34,047 bases of DNA from Terriglobia bacterium. Its GTDB lineage: Bacteria; Acidobacteriota; Terriglobia; Bryobacterales; Bryobacteraceae. Shown in pieces: positions 23,893 to 31,981 of the stretch (its first letter is position 1; the number at the start of each line of letters is the position of its first letter). The notes beneath the pieces are model-generated. The model saw nothing but the letters and a program-made list of their open reading frames with translations. It did not search any database and was not told the DNA's origin. The DNA lies in contig RGPS01000039.1 in NCBI GenBank assembly GCA_010084195.1, forward strand, positions 1 through 34,047, given 5' to 3'. A program made the translations under genes and the position numbers.

Positions 23893-25448
23893 GAGCCAGA
23901 CTCTCACTTTCGACGCGGATATTCCTGCTCGCCCTGGCCAACCTCGCCCTGCTTATTGTTGCCTTCATGCTGGTCGCCCGCCACTACTATGCTGTCGATC
24001 TGGCCACCCTTCTCTTTGCCCCGGCCACAGATCGGGTGTTGGATGTGGCACGCCAGCTCTCCCTGGACCTGGAACATGTTGCGCCCCAGGAGCAAACCGG
24101 TCTCATGGGACGGTACGCAGCAACCTACGGTGCGGACTTCTATTTATTCCTGAATACCGGGACCCGGCACGCAGGCAGGTCAGTAACCCTCCCCCCTGAG
24201 GTAGTAGCCGAACTGACACGGGCCCTGCGCAATGAGGGCAAGGCCGGGCCGCCTCCTCCACGACGGCGCGACGGCAAACGCCCTCCGCCCCCACCACGGG
24301 CTGAAGACGAGGTCGAGTCTCCGTTGGGCGAACCGCCACCAGATAACCGCAGGGGACGCGGCAGGGGTGCACCCACCATCTGGAATCTGACCAGAACCCC
24401 CGTTTTTCAGGTCTCCGCAGCGGGCCTTCACTGGGTGGGTGTCCGCATGCCGATCCCCGATTCGGATGGAGCTGGTTCATTGCGGGGTACGTTACTGATT
24501 GCCGCGAAGTCGTTCTATGGAACGCCCCTGTTCTTCGATTTCAAACCCTGGCTCATGGCCATGCTGGCCGTCGTCACCATCTTCGCGGTTTGCTGGCTAC
24601 CCTTTGTCCGCAGCATTACCAGTTCCATCTCACAACTCACACGAGCCACGGAACGCATCTCCCAGGGAGATTTCCAACTCCACCTGAGAGAAGACCGTGG
24701 CGATGAACTGGGGCAACTGGCCGCTGCGATCAACCGCATGACAGGCCGCCTCGCCGGCTTCGTCACCGGCCAGAAGCGCTTCCTCGGAGACATCGCCCAT
24801 GAACTCTGTGCCCCCATAGCGCGCATACAGTTCGGCCTCGGCATCCTCGAACAACGTACTCCGGAAGAACATCAGGGGGCCGTTGCCGACGTTCAGGACG
24901 AGGTTCAGCAAATGTCCGGATTGGTCAGTGAACTCCTGAGTTTTTCAAAGGCAGGTATGGAGGCCGCCCGACGTCCCCTCACCGATATCGACGTCCGCGT
25001 TGCAGTGCAGCGTGCGGCAGAGCGGGAAGCGAACGGAAAGGCCACTCTGCGCATTGAGTGCGACCAGGCGGTATTCGCCCAGGCGGACGGCGAGCTGCTG
25101 GTTCGGGCAGTCTCAAATGTGGTTCGAAACGCCATTCGATATGCAGGTGATGAAGGGCCTGTAACCCTCGCCTGCAGCCGCGAAGGCGAGGTGGTGAGGA
25201 TCCTGATTCAGGACTGCGGGCCTGGCCTCGGACCGGAAGACCTCAACCGCGTTTTTGCCCCGTTCTACAGGCCGGAAGCCTCCCGGAACCGCGCTTCCGG
25301 CGGCACGGGCCTCGGCCTTGCCATCGTCAAAAGTTGCGTCGAGGCCTGCCAGGGAACGGTTCAGTGCCGGAACCGGGCCGAAGGCGGTTTGGAAGTTGAA
25401 ATCCGCCTCAAGGCGGCCGTCAGCCAGATACCTCGCAGCACAACCTAA
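23889..25448 (+). CDS. CpxA-like sensor histidine kinase
   Basis: A 519-residue kinase. Helix 1 spans residues 10-30. The periplasmic region (about 32-220) has a striking proline/arginine-rich, low-complexity insert at 120-160 (runs of PPPP and PPPPP). Helix 2 lies near 221-240, followed by a HAMP domain (ATERISQGDFQLHL). The H box is FLGDIAHELCAPIARIQ with His304; CAP replaces the commoner RTP, as in CpxA-like kinases of this phylum. The ATPase domain has VVRNAIRYA (N box), IQDCGPGLGPEDL (G1), FAPFYRPE (F) and GGTGLGLAIVKSC (G2). It overlaps the regulator by four bases. The ligand is unknown; the basic Pro-rich loop could contact the cell wall or an acidic polymer. Confidence 0.93.
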   Translation: MRARLSLSTRIFLLALANLALLIVAFMLVARHYYAVDLATLLFAPATDRVLDVARQLSLDLEHVAPQEQTGLMGRYAATYGADFYLFLNTGTRHAGRSVTLPPEVVAELTRALRNEGKAGPPPPRRRDGKRPPPPPRAEDEVESPLGEPPPDNRRGRGRGAPTIWNLTRTPVFQVSAAGLHWVGVRMPIPDSDGAGSLRGTLLIAAKSFYGTPLFFDFKPWLMAMLAVVTIFAVCWLPFVRSITSSISQLTRATERISQGDFQLHLREDRGDELGQLAAAINRMTGRLAGFVTGQKRFLGDIAHELCAPIARIQFGLGILEQRTPEEHQGAVADVQDEVQQMSGLVSELLSFSKAGMEAARRPLTDIDVRVAVQRAAEREANGKATLRIECDQAVFAQADGELLVRAVSNVVRNAIRYAGDEGPVTLACSREGEVVRILIQDCGPGLGPEDLNRVFAPFYRPEASRNRASGGTGLGLAIVKSCVEACQGTVQCRNRAEGGLEVEIRLKAAVSQIPRSTT

Positions 25449-25508
25449 AGTTATAGCCCCGGGCTACCGATCTGATAGCAGCGGCACGAAAGGTGGCCGT
25501 CAGCAAAC

Positions 25509-26525
25509 ATGATCAGCTTTTCGCCCTACCTGAAATCCTCGCGCGGCAGCGTCCCCATGAGTCCTGCGGCAGTAACCGGCAGGCAGGCTGAGGCCCTGAA
25601 CCGGGTGATATCGGTTCTCATGCAGGGTATTGCCCTGCATGGCTTACAGTACGACGAAACGGCCTTCAGGACCTTCCAGGATGCTGTCTGGAAGATGCGG
25701 GCGGGCTTCGATCAGGCGACCGACGAGGATAGCGCCATGTTGCTGGCGGGGGCAGTGATTCGGCTCCTCGAAGAACACAACGATGCGGCGCAAACTAACT
25801 TGAAGGCGAGACATCAGGAAATCAGCGCCATGGTGGGGATGTTGTCGGAGACCCTGCTGGAAGTGACCCAGGCTAATCAGCAGACTGCGGCCAATTTAAG
25901 GGGGATGACCCACGAGATCTCCCGGGCAAGCAGCATGAACGCGTTGGTGGCGGTGAAAAGCCGGCTGGATATCTCCATGGCGGAACTGAGGGCCAAAGCT
26001 CTGCTTTGCCCGGCGAACACCCGGGGGGGACAAATCACAACCACGGCCACAGACGCCTTAACCGGACTTCCGGACGCCGTAACCGCCATTGAAGCACTGG
26101 CGCGCGTCTGGCCTCGCAGGGCAGGCCAATATCTGGGGCTGTTCGCCCTCGAATACCTGGAGACCATCAACCAGCGCTTCGGCTTCCGCAGCGGGGATGA
26201 ACTGCTGCAGCTTTTGGGACAACAGGTAGGGAAACACTTTTCGCACCCGGACCAGTTGTTTCGCTGGCGCGGGCCCTGTCTGGTAGCGCTGATTGACCGC
26301 CACGCCCCGGAATCATTTGTGGCGTCAGAATTCGCGCGAGCCATTCCACCCAGACTGGAGAACGCGACAACCGTGCGGGATCGCGAGGCCATGGTCCGCG
26401 TGTCCACGTCCTGGTCGATGTTCCGCCTCGAAGAGATCAGTTCTCTCGACGAAGCTATTTCCCGCATGAATGAATTCTCCGGCAGCCGATCCAGATATGT
26501 TCGGCAGGTGTCCGCCGGCTCCTGA
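25509..26525 (+). CDS. Degenerate GGDEF-domain protein
   Basis: A 338-residue soluble protein. Residues 1-160 are mostly helical, including a probable coiled coil near 95-160. Residues about 178-330 follow the GGDEF fold: TDALTGLPDAVTAIE (usual DxLTGLPNR), LGLFALEYLETINQRFGFRSGDELL (usual D-F-K-N-D...GD-LL), then LFRWRGPCLVALI, where active enzymes have RxGGDEFxxLL. The catalytic signature is thus RGPCL, and the metal-binding Asp after the first strand is Glu/Tyr-replaced. It cannot be an ordinary diguanylate cyclase and may bind nucleotide or act as a protein-interaction module. It sits 60 bp after the kinase and converges on the TfoX-like gene with only 4 bp between stops. Confidence 0.75.
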   Translation: MISFSPYLKSSRGSVPMSPAAVTGRQAEALNRVISVLMQGIALHGLQYDETAFRTFQDAVWKMRAGFDQATDEDSAMLLAGAVIRLLEEHNDAAQTNLKARHQEISAMVGMLSETLLEVTQANQQTAANLRGMTHEISRASSMNALVAVKSRLDISMAELRAKALLCPANTRGGQITTTATDALTGLPDAVTAIEALARVWPRRAGQYLGLFALEYLETINQRFGFRSGDELLQLLGQQVGKHFSHPDQLFRWRGPCLVALIDRHAPESFVASEFARAIPPRLENATTVRDREAMVRVSTSWSMFRLEEISSLDEAISRMNEFSGSRSRYVRQVSAGS

Positions 26526-26529
26526 ACGG

Positions 26530-26814
26530 TTACAAGCCCAGGCGACGCAATTGCGAATCCAGTTGCGCGCGCCGAACGGCAACCTCCCGCCAGTGAACGC
26601 GTTCCTGGGAAGCTATCATCCCGTAGCTCATGTTCAGGCTGGTCCCCGGGCGATAGCGTTTACACCGCAGGTAAAGTTCCAACGGATCGGCCTCGTCCAA
26701 ATGGGCCTGTGTCAGGATTCCCCGCTCCGCAAGAATCGGGTGAGTCTTGGGCCCGAAGCCGACTGGAGGCCCCGACCTGACAGAAACAGAGGTGCGCTCA
26801 GAGCGTTCGGGCAT
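26530..26814 (-). CDS. Stand-alone TfoX/Sxy C-terminal domain protein
   Basis: A 94-residue protein. Residues 20-90 match the C-terminal domain of TfoX/Sxy: a helix-hairpin-helix-like GFGPKTHPILAERGILT, then DPLELYLRCKR, the SLNMSYGMIASQERVHWREV block (usual form SLNLLYALEGAL..HW) and a final helix. In gamma-proteobacteria TfoX with both domains activates competence genes; stand-alone C-terminal domains are common elsewhere and their role is unknown. I take ATG 26814, which overlaps the end of the ROK gene by 17 bases; the longer frame to 27003 is only its shadow. The true start might be a little downstream. Confidence 0.7.
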   Translation of the reverse strand: MPERSERTSVSVRSGPPVGFGPKTHPILAERGILTQAHLDEADPLELYLRCKRYRPGTSLNMSYGMIASQERVHWREVAVRRAQLDSQLRRLGL

Positions 26815-27826
26815 AGCGCAGCGCTTCAATGGCAGCACCACGGGCTCCGGCTGAATCGCCGTTTGGCATGATGTGGATCGGGATATCAGCCTGTTCGGCG
26901 CGCTGCCCGGGCATTCCCTTTCGAATCTCCGCGACAAACCAGGTTTGGAAGTCTCCTGATGTCTCAATGGCGCCACCACCAACGATGAGCGCATCCGGAT
27001 CAAACGTGTTGATCATTTCGTCGAAAAACAGACCAAGAGCATGGGCCTGCACGCGGAAGATCTCCAGGCACATCCGGTCACCGCGCTCGGCGAGCCCGCG
27101 GACCAGCCTCGCGGCCTTACGCAGATCGCCAACCGCAGCAAGTTCGTGTTGGGGAAAGCGGCCCAAAAAGTAAGGCAGCAAGGACTTTTCGATAGCCGTG
27201 AGGGAGCATAGCGCTTCCAGATCGCCCGTCCGGCCGCAGTTGCATTCCGGTCGAAGACCCTCCGTGTCCGCAATGCTCTGGTAGGGAATCAGCACATGCC
27301 CCAGTTCCCCACCGAAACCCTTGCGACCGCGGATCACCGTGGAACCCTCCACGATGACGCCGCCACCCAGCCCGGTTCCGATGATGGCAGATACCGAGGT
27401 AGCTGAATTTACCGCACCGAACAGCACAAAATGCCCCCACAGAGCCCCGGCATTGCCGTCATTCAGGTACGTGACCGGCTTGCCGAGTCTCACCTCCAGC
27501 CCGGCCCGGATATCAAACCCGCTCCACGCCGGATGGACAAAGTTCGTGGAACCCCTCGCGCTCAGAACACCGCGTGCACTTGCAGGTCCGGGGGTATCCA
27601 AACCGATCACCGGAACCTCGCCCAGGTGGACACCAGCCCGCTCCGCTGCGATAGCCAGGCCGTCTTCAATCTGCTTCAAACAGACATCAGGACCTTCCCG
27701 CGACAGAGCCGGGTGCTCACACAACCCTTCCAGCAGAAAGCGTTCTCCGCCGGCATCATCTCCACCGGCAAGAAACGTGTAATTGACGGCAGTGCCGCCG
27801 AGATCAATGCCCGCAACGACTTTCAC
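26798..27826 (-). CDS. ROK family sugar kinase
   Basis: A 342-residue ROK-family (repressor, ORF, kinase) glucokinase-like protein without a helix-turn-helix domain, so a kinase rather than a repressor. The ATP phosphate loop is GIDLGGTAVNYT at the N-terminus, the catalytic base Asp123 lies in YLNDGNAGALWG, and IIGTGLGGGVI is the second phosphate motif. The zinc site is GELGH (His177) and CNCGRTGDLE, with Cys195 and Cys197; the third Cys of the family pattern CxCGxxGCxE is Asp202 here. Zinc binding may be weakened or use another residue such as Cys207. Start is GTG 27826 by alignment with family N-termini; it lies 92 bp from the divergent TonB receptor start. It likely phosphorylates a hexose taken up from polysaccharide breakdown. 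Confidence 0.85.
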   Translation of the reverse strand: MKVVAGIDLGGTAVNYTFLAGGDDAGGERFLLEGLCEHPALSREGPDVCLKQIEDGLAIAAERAGVHLGEVPVIGLDTPGPASARGVLSARGSTNFVHPAWSGFDIRAGLEVRLGKPVTYLNDGNAGALWGHFVLFGAVNSATSVSAIIGTGLGGGVIVEGSTVIRGRKGFGGELGHVLIPYQSIADTEGLRPECNCGRTGDLEALCSLTAIEKSLLPYFLGRFPQHELAAVGDLRKAARLVRGLAERGDRMCLEIFRVQAHALGLFFDEMINTFDPDALIVGGGAIETSGDFQTWFVAEIRKGMPGQRAEQADIPIHIMPNGDSAGARGAAIEALRYARTL

Positions 27827-27906
27827 AGCCCCAGAGTAACAGGCTGGCCAGGCCCCGTTACCCAATTCAGCGAATCGTCGAAAACACGATGCTAACGCGG
27901 ATTGAC

Positions 27907-27912
27907 TATAAT
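27907..27912 (+). promoter_or_regulatory. Consensus -10 box just before the TonB receptor ATG
   Basis: A perfect TATAAT ends six bases before the ATG at 27919. Transcription would then begin at or next to the A of the start codon. There is no Shine-Dalgarno sequence in the six bases between, and no good TTGACA at the usual distance upstream. This suggests a leaderless or near-leaderless message, if the box is used. Confidence 0.4.
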
Positions 27913-27918
27913 GCGGGC

Positions 27919-30900
27919 ATGTTCAGGCTCTTTCTTTCTGTATTAATCCCTCTGGCCCTCTTGGCCCAGGATCCTCGCGGCACCATCGTGGGACGCGTTA
28001 CCGATGGTTCGGGTGCCCCTGTGCCCCAGGCTGTCGTCAAGGTGATCAGCGAAACAACCGGCCTGACGAGCACCGCAACCACGGGCGAAACGGGCGACTA
28101 CCGCGCACCTTATCTGAACCCAGGCCCCTACCGTGTGGAGGCCGAAGCACAGGGCTTCACTAAGTTGCTGCGCCCGGGCGTCGAGGTTCGAACCACAGAA
28201 ACGGTGTCGCTCGATCTCGAACTCAAGGTCGGCCAGGTGAGCGAATCCGTGGAAGTACGAGCGGAAACGCCGCTCCTCAACACGACCGACGTAAACCTGG
28301 GTCAGGTCATTGACCAGCGTCGAATTGAGGAACTGCCGCTTTTCGCAGGCAACGCGATGGATCTGGTCCACCTCGCGCCCGGTACAGTGAACGGCACGAA
28401 TTTGCGCCTGCGAAAGGCCCCGTTTAACTCCGCGCCCAGCACCTTTGGCACGAACGGCACGGGCAACAACAATAATGACTTCACCATCGACGGCGTGGTC
28501 AATGTCTATTCCGATGGCACGGCCCCCCGCGTAGCGTTCTCACCTCCCCAAACCTCCATCGCCGAATTCAAAGTACAGACAAGTTCATTTGATGCATCAG
28601 CGGGCTTTTCGCTCGGCTCCAACGTCAACGTCACCACAAAGTCGGGGACCAACCAGCTTCACGGCGAATTCCACGAGTGGCTGCGTCACTCGAAACTCGA
28701 TGCACCAACCATTTTCCAGAACCGCACAGGTCAAAAGCTCCCGCTCTACCAGGACAATCGCTTCGGTGCCTCTGCAGGTGGGCCGTTGACGTTGCCGAAG
28801 CTTTACTCCGGCAAAAACCGAACCTTCTGGTTCTACGCGTTTGAAGCGAACCTCTTCGGCGACCCCAACGGCTCCGCCACCGTTACGGTGCCTACCGCTG
28901 ACATGCGACGCGGCGACCTTTCGCCGCTGCTCCGCCTGAACGCTAACAATCAGATCTACGATCCCCTTTCCACCACTGCGATCGCCGGCGGACGCTTCCA
29001 GCGCACGCCAATCCCGGGAAACATCATTCCCCAGTCTCGCCTCGATCCCGTGGCGCAGAAGCTGGTACAGGCGTTCCCGCTTCCCAACCAGGCCGGCACC
29101 ACCGACTTCCGCCAGAATTTCTTCCTCTCCACCAAAGCGCTCGAAACCTACTGGACCAATATCGGCAGAATCGATCACTCCTTCTCCGATAACCACCGCA
29201 TCTTCGTCCGCCTGCACCGGGACTACTGGCAGGAGGACAAATCGCGCTTCTTCGGACCCGCCAGCCCGGCAGGTGTCATCCTGAATCGCACCAACCGCGG
29301 CGCTGCTTTCGACGACGTTTACATCATCAGCCCCACCCTGTTACTAAACGTGCGGTATGGCCTCACCCAGCAGGATTTCCCGGAACGCCGCGTTTCGCGT
29401 GGCTATGATCTCGCGTCGCTCGGCTTCAACCCGGCACTGGTGAACTCGATTGACAAATCCACTGCCACTTTCCCGCGCCTCAATGTTGCCCCCTGGAGCG
29501 CGATGTCGAACTGGGAATCGGGCGATGGGACCACCGCTTCGCTGATTCACAACACCAACACCACCCTCACCTGGAGCAAGCGAAAACACAACGTTCGCTT
29601 TGGCTTCGATTGGCGCAATATGCGCGAAAACCGCAACCGTTTCCCCACCAGTACCTCCCCGGATCTCACGTTCAACTCCACCTTTACACGCGGCCCCCTC
29701 GATACGGCTGCCGCGCCCCAGATCGGCGGCGAGATTGCTTCTTTCCTGCTGGGAATTCCCGGTGGCAACATGGGCGTCAACGCGTCTTATGCCGAGCAAA
29801 ATTCCATCTACGGATTCTACGTGCAGGACGACTACAAGTTCTCGCCCAAGCTCACCGTGAACATCGGGCTGCGCTACGAGTTGGAATCGCCCACAACGGA
29901 GCGTTACAACCGCGCCGTTCGCAATTTCGACAGCACCACACCCAGCCCCATCGAAGCCCTGGCGCGAACCCAATACGCCGCAGCTCCTGTCACTGAGTTA
30001 CCTGTCAATCAGTTCCGTGTCCTCGGTGGCCTCACGTTTACCAACGCGGGCGGGAACCCCAGAGGCTATTGGGATACCGCGAAAAAGAACTTCATGCCCC
30101 GCATTGGTATGGCATATCAGTTCGACCCAAAAACCGTGATTCGCGCCGGTTATGGAATCTACACCGCACCCCTCGGAACACTTTACACCAACACCGAACC
30201 GGCCGGTTTTAGTTTGTCAACGCCCATCCAGCCGTCGCTCGATAACGGCCTCACCTACCTTGCCACCAACGCCAACCCTCTGCCGACCGGTCTGACACAG
30301 CCCGCCGGCCCGGCAGGTGGCCTGCTGACCAACATTGGCCAGGGCGTCAATGCCTTCCCGAACGCCCGCAAGAATCCCTTCGCCCAACGCTGGAGCGCCG
30401 GGTTCCAGCGCACCCTCATGGGCGGCTTCCTCATTGAGGCATCCTATGTTGGCAATCGCTCTGCGCGCCTGAATGTCCTGCGCAACATGAACTATATTCC
30501 CGGAAAGTATCTGTCGACCACAGGTGTGCGGGATCAGACAACTATCAATTTCCTGGGCCAGAATTTCCCCAACCCCCTGCGCGGCACCAATCCCATCTTT
30601 GGCGCCAACACCAACCGTTCCAGCCTGCTCCGGCCCTTCCCGCAGTTTGGCAACGTGAACATCTACGAACCCATTGGTTACGCGTGGTACCACTCTTTGC
30701 AGATGCGGCTGGAAAAGCGCTTCAGCAAGGGCTTCACCAGCCAGACCTCGTTTACATGGTCGAAGAACATGCAGGCCACCGAGTTTCTGAACGATCAGGA
30801 CGCCCGGCCCAGTGAAGTCGTTTCGGATCTGGACCGTACGCTGCGTCTCACCAGTTCCGGCATCTGGGAACTTCCGTTCGGTAAGGGCCGGCACTGGGGC

Positions 30901-31365
30901 AGCACCTGGCATCCGGTGGTGAACGGCGCGCTGGGCGGATGGCAGCTGAATGGGGCCATGCAATACCAGTCCGGCGGCCCCCTCGGCTTCGGTAACGTCA
31001 TCTTCAATGGCGACCTCGATAACGTCCTGCTGCCGAAAGGTCAGCGCAGCGTAGACCAGTGGTTCAACGTGAACGCAGGCTTTGAGCGGAACAACGCGCT
31101 GCAACTGGCCTCCAACCTGCGGACCTTCCCGATTCGCTTCAACGGCATCCGTGGACCAATTCAGGCCCGCTGGGACTTCGGCATGATCAAAACTTTCGCG
31201 CTCACCGATCGCTTTAAACTCCAGTTCCGGGCAGAAGTCTTCAACGTGGCAAACTACTCAAACCTGTCGAATCCCGGCACCGGAGTGACAACCGCTGCCT
31301 TCGGCACCATTACCGGTCAGGATCCGCCACGTTCCTGGCAGGCTGCCCTGAAACTAACGTTCTAA
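27919..31365 (+). CDS. Oar-like TonB-dependent receptor
   Basis: A 1148-residue outer-membrane protein. Residues 1-17 are a signal peptide (FLSVLIPLALLAQ). Residues 20-105 are a carboxypeptidase-regulatory-like beta sandwich (TIVGRVTDGSGAPVPQAVVK, later ETGDYRAPYLNPGPYRVE). A plug domain follows (NTTDVNLGQVIDQRRIEELP, then NNDFTIDGV). Residues about 270-1148 form the barrel, with many Asn/aromatic strands, ending AFGTITG...LKLTF with a terminal Phe for barrel insertion. These Oar-type receptors are numerous in Acidobacteriota and are believed to import large sugars or peptides, or to act in adhesion. No TonB/ExbB or SusD partner is adjacent. The ATG at 27919 is the first before the signal peptide; ATG-equivalent at 27889 is less likely. 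It is divergent from the ROK kinase. Confidence 0.93.
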   Translation: MFRLFLSVLIPLALLAQDPRGTIVGRVTDGSGAPVPQAVVKVISETTGLTSTATTGETGDYRAPYLNPGPYRVEAEAQGFTKLLRPGVEVRTTETVSLDLELKVGQVSESVEVRAETPLLNTTDVNLGQVIDQRRIEELPLFAGNAMDLVHLAPGTVNGTNLRLRKAPFNSAPSTFGTNGTGNNNNDFTIDGVVNVYSDGTAPRVAFSPPQTSIAEFKVQTSSFDASAGFSLGSNVNVTTKSGTNQLHGEFHEWLRHSKLDAPTIFQNRTGQKLPLYQDNRFGASAGGPLTLPKLYSGKNRTFWFYAFEANLFGDPNGSATVTVPTADMRRGDLSPLLRLNANNQIYDPLSTTAIAGGRFQRTPIPGNIIPQSRLDPVAQKLVQAFPLPNQAGTTDFRQNFFLSTKALETYWTNIGRIDHSFSDNHRIFVRLHRDYWQEDKSRFFGPASPAGVILNRTNRGAAFDDVYIISPTLLLNVRYGLTQQDFPERRVSRGYDLASLGFNPALVNSIDKSTATFPRLNVAPWSAMSNWESGDGTTASLIHNTNTTLTWSKRKHNVRFGFDWRNMRENRNRFPTSTSPDLTFNSTFTRGPLDTAAAPQIGGEIASFLLGIPGGNMGVNASYAEQNSIYGFYVQDDYKFSPKLTVNIGLRYELESPTTERYNRAVRNFDSTTPSPIEALARTQYAAAPVTELPVNQFRVLGGLTFTNAGGNPRGYWDTAKKNFMPRIGMAYQFDPKTVIRAGYGIYTAPLGTLYTNTEPAGFSLSTPIQPSLDNGLTYLATNANPLPTGLTQPAGPAGGLLTNIGQGVNAFPNARKNPFAQRWSAGFQRTLMGGFLIEASYVGNRSARLNVLRNMNYIPGKYLSTTGVRDQTTINFLGQNFPNPLRGTNPIFGANTNRSSLLRPFPQFGNVNIYEPIGYAWYHSLQMRLEKRFSKGFTSQTSFTWSKNMQATEFLNDQDARPSEVVSDLDRTLRLTSSGIWELPFGKGRHWGSTWHPVVNGALGGWQLNGAMQYQSGGPLGFGNVIFNGDLDNVLLPKGQRSVDQWFNVNAGFERNNALQLASNLRTFPIRFNGIRGPIQARWDFGMIKTFALTDRFKLQFRAEVFNVANYSNLSNPGTGVTTAAFGTITGQDPPRSWQAALKLTF

Positions 31366-31387
31366 GGTTCAGCGCCCGTTGTACAGA

Positions 31388-31421
31388 CGAAAAAAGCCAC
31401 CCCGCGCGGGTGGCTTTTTTT
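31388..31421. terminator. Bidirectional intrinsic terminator
   Basis: An 8-bp stem AGCCACCC/GGGTGGCT with a 5-base loop (CGCGC), six A before it and seven T after. It separates the convergent TonB-receptor gene (plus) and hypoxanthine phosphoribosyltransferase gene (minus) and fits both directions. Confidence 0.92.
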
Positions 31422-31446
31422 ACAACCGCAGTGTCTCCTGATTAAA

Positions 31447-31968
31447 CTACGCGTCAGGGTCGAGAATGCAGACTTCTTTCAGGTTGCGGTACCGCTCAGC
31501 ATAATCCAGACCATAGCCGACCACAAACTCGTCCGGAATACGGAACCCGACATACGCCACATCTACGTGGCGCTTCCGCCGCTCCGGCTTGTCGAGCAGG
31601 GCCGCAATGCGCACTGAGCGGGGTTTCCTGGCCTGCAACAGGTTGGTGAGGTAGTTCAGGGTCACCCCACTGTCGATGATGTCCTCAACGATCAGGACGT
31701 CTGCGCCTTCGAGCGAGATATCAATGTCCTTGATGATCCGCACTTCGCCCGATGACGTCTTCTCCGCGCCATAACTGGAGATCGCCATGAAGTCGATAAA
31801 GGCATCTCTCTCGATGTTCCGTGCCAAATCTGCCAGAAAAAAACAGGCTCCTTTCAGGATGCCAATCAGGTAAAGCGTTCCGTCCGGATAGTCCGCAGTA
31901 ATCTGCGCCCCAATCTCCCGGACTCGATTCTGCAGCTGTTCTTCGCTGATAAGAGTTGTGAGTGACAT
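31447..31968 (-). CDS. hpt: Hypoxanthine phosphoribosyltransferase
   Basis: A 173-residue type I phosphoribosyltransferase of usual HPRT length. It joins hypoxanthine (or guanine) to PRPP for purine salvage in the cytoplasm. Key segments: LYLIGILKGACFFLADLAR (PPi loop), the flexible loop MAISSYGAEKTSSGEV, the PRPP signature VLIVEDIIDSGVTLNYL, and near the C-terminus the purine-contacting VGFRIPDEFVVGYGLDYAERYRN, which I give in two parts: VGFRIPDEFV and GYGLDYAERYR. Starts at ATG 31968, 13 bp after the reductase stop, so the two are probably one transcript ending at the shared terminator. Confidence 0.95.
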   Translation of the reverse strand: MSLTTLISEEQLQNRVREIGAQITADYPDGTLYLIGILKGACFFLADLARNIERDAFIDFMAISSYGAEKTSSGEVRIIKDIDISLEGADVLIVEDIIDSGVTLNYLTNLLQARKPRSVRIAALLDKPERRKRHVDVAYVGFRIPDEFVVGYGLDYAERYRNLKEVCILDPDA

Positions 31969-31981
31969 ACGATTTTCGTTA

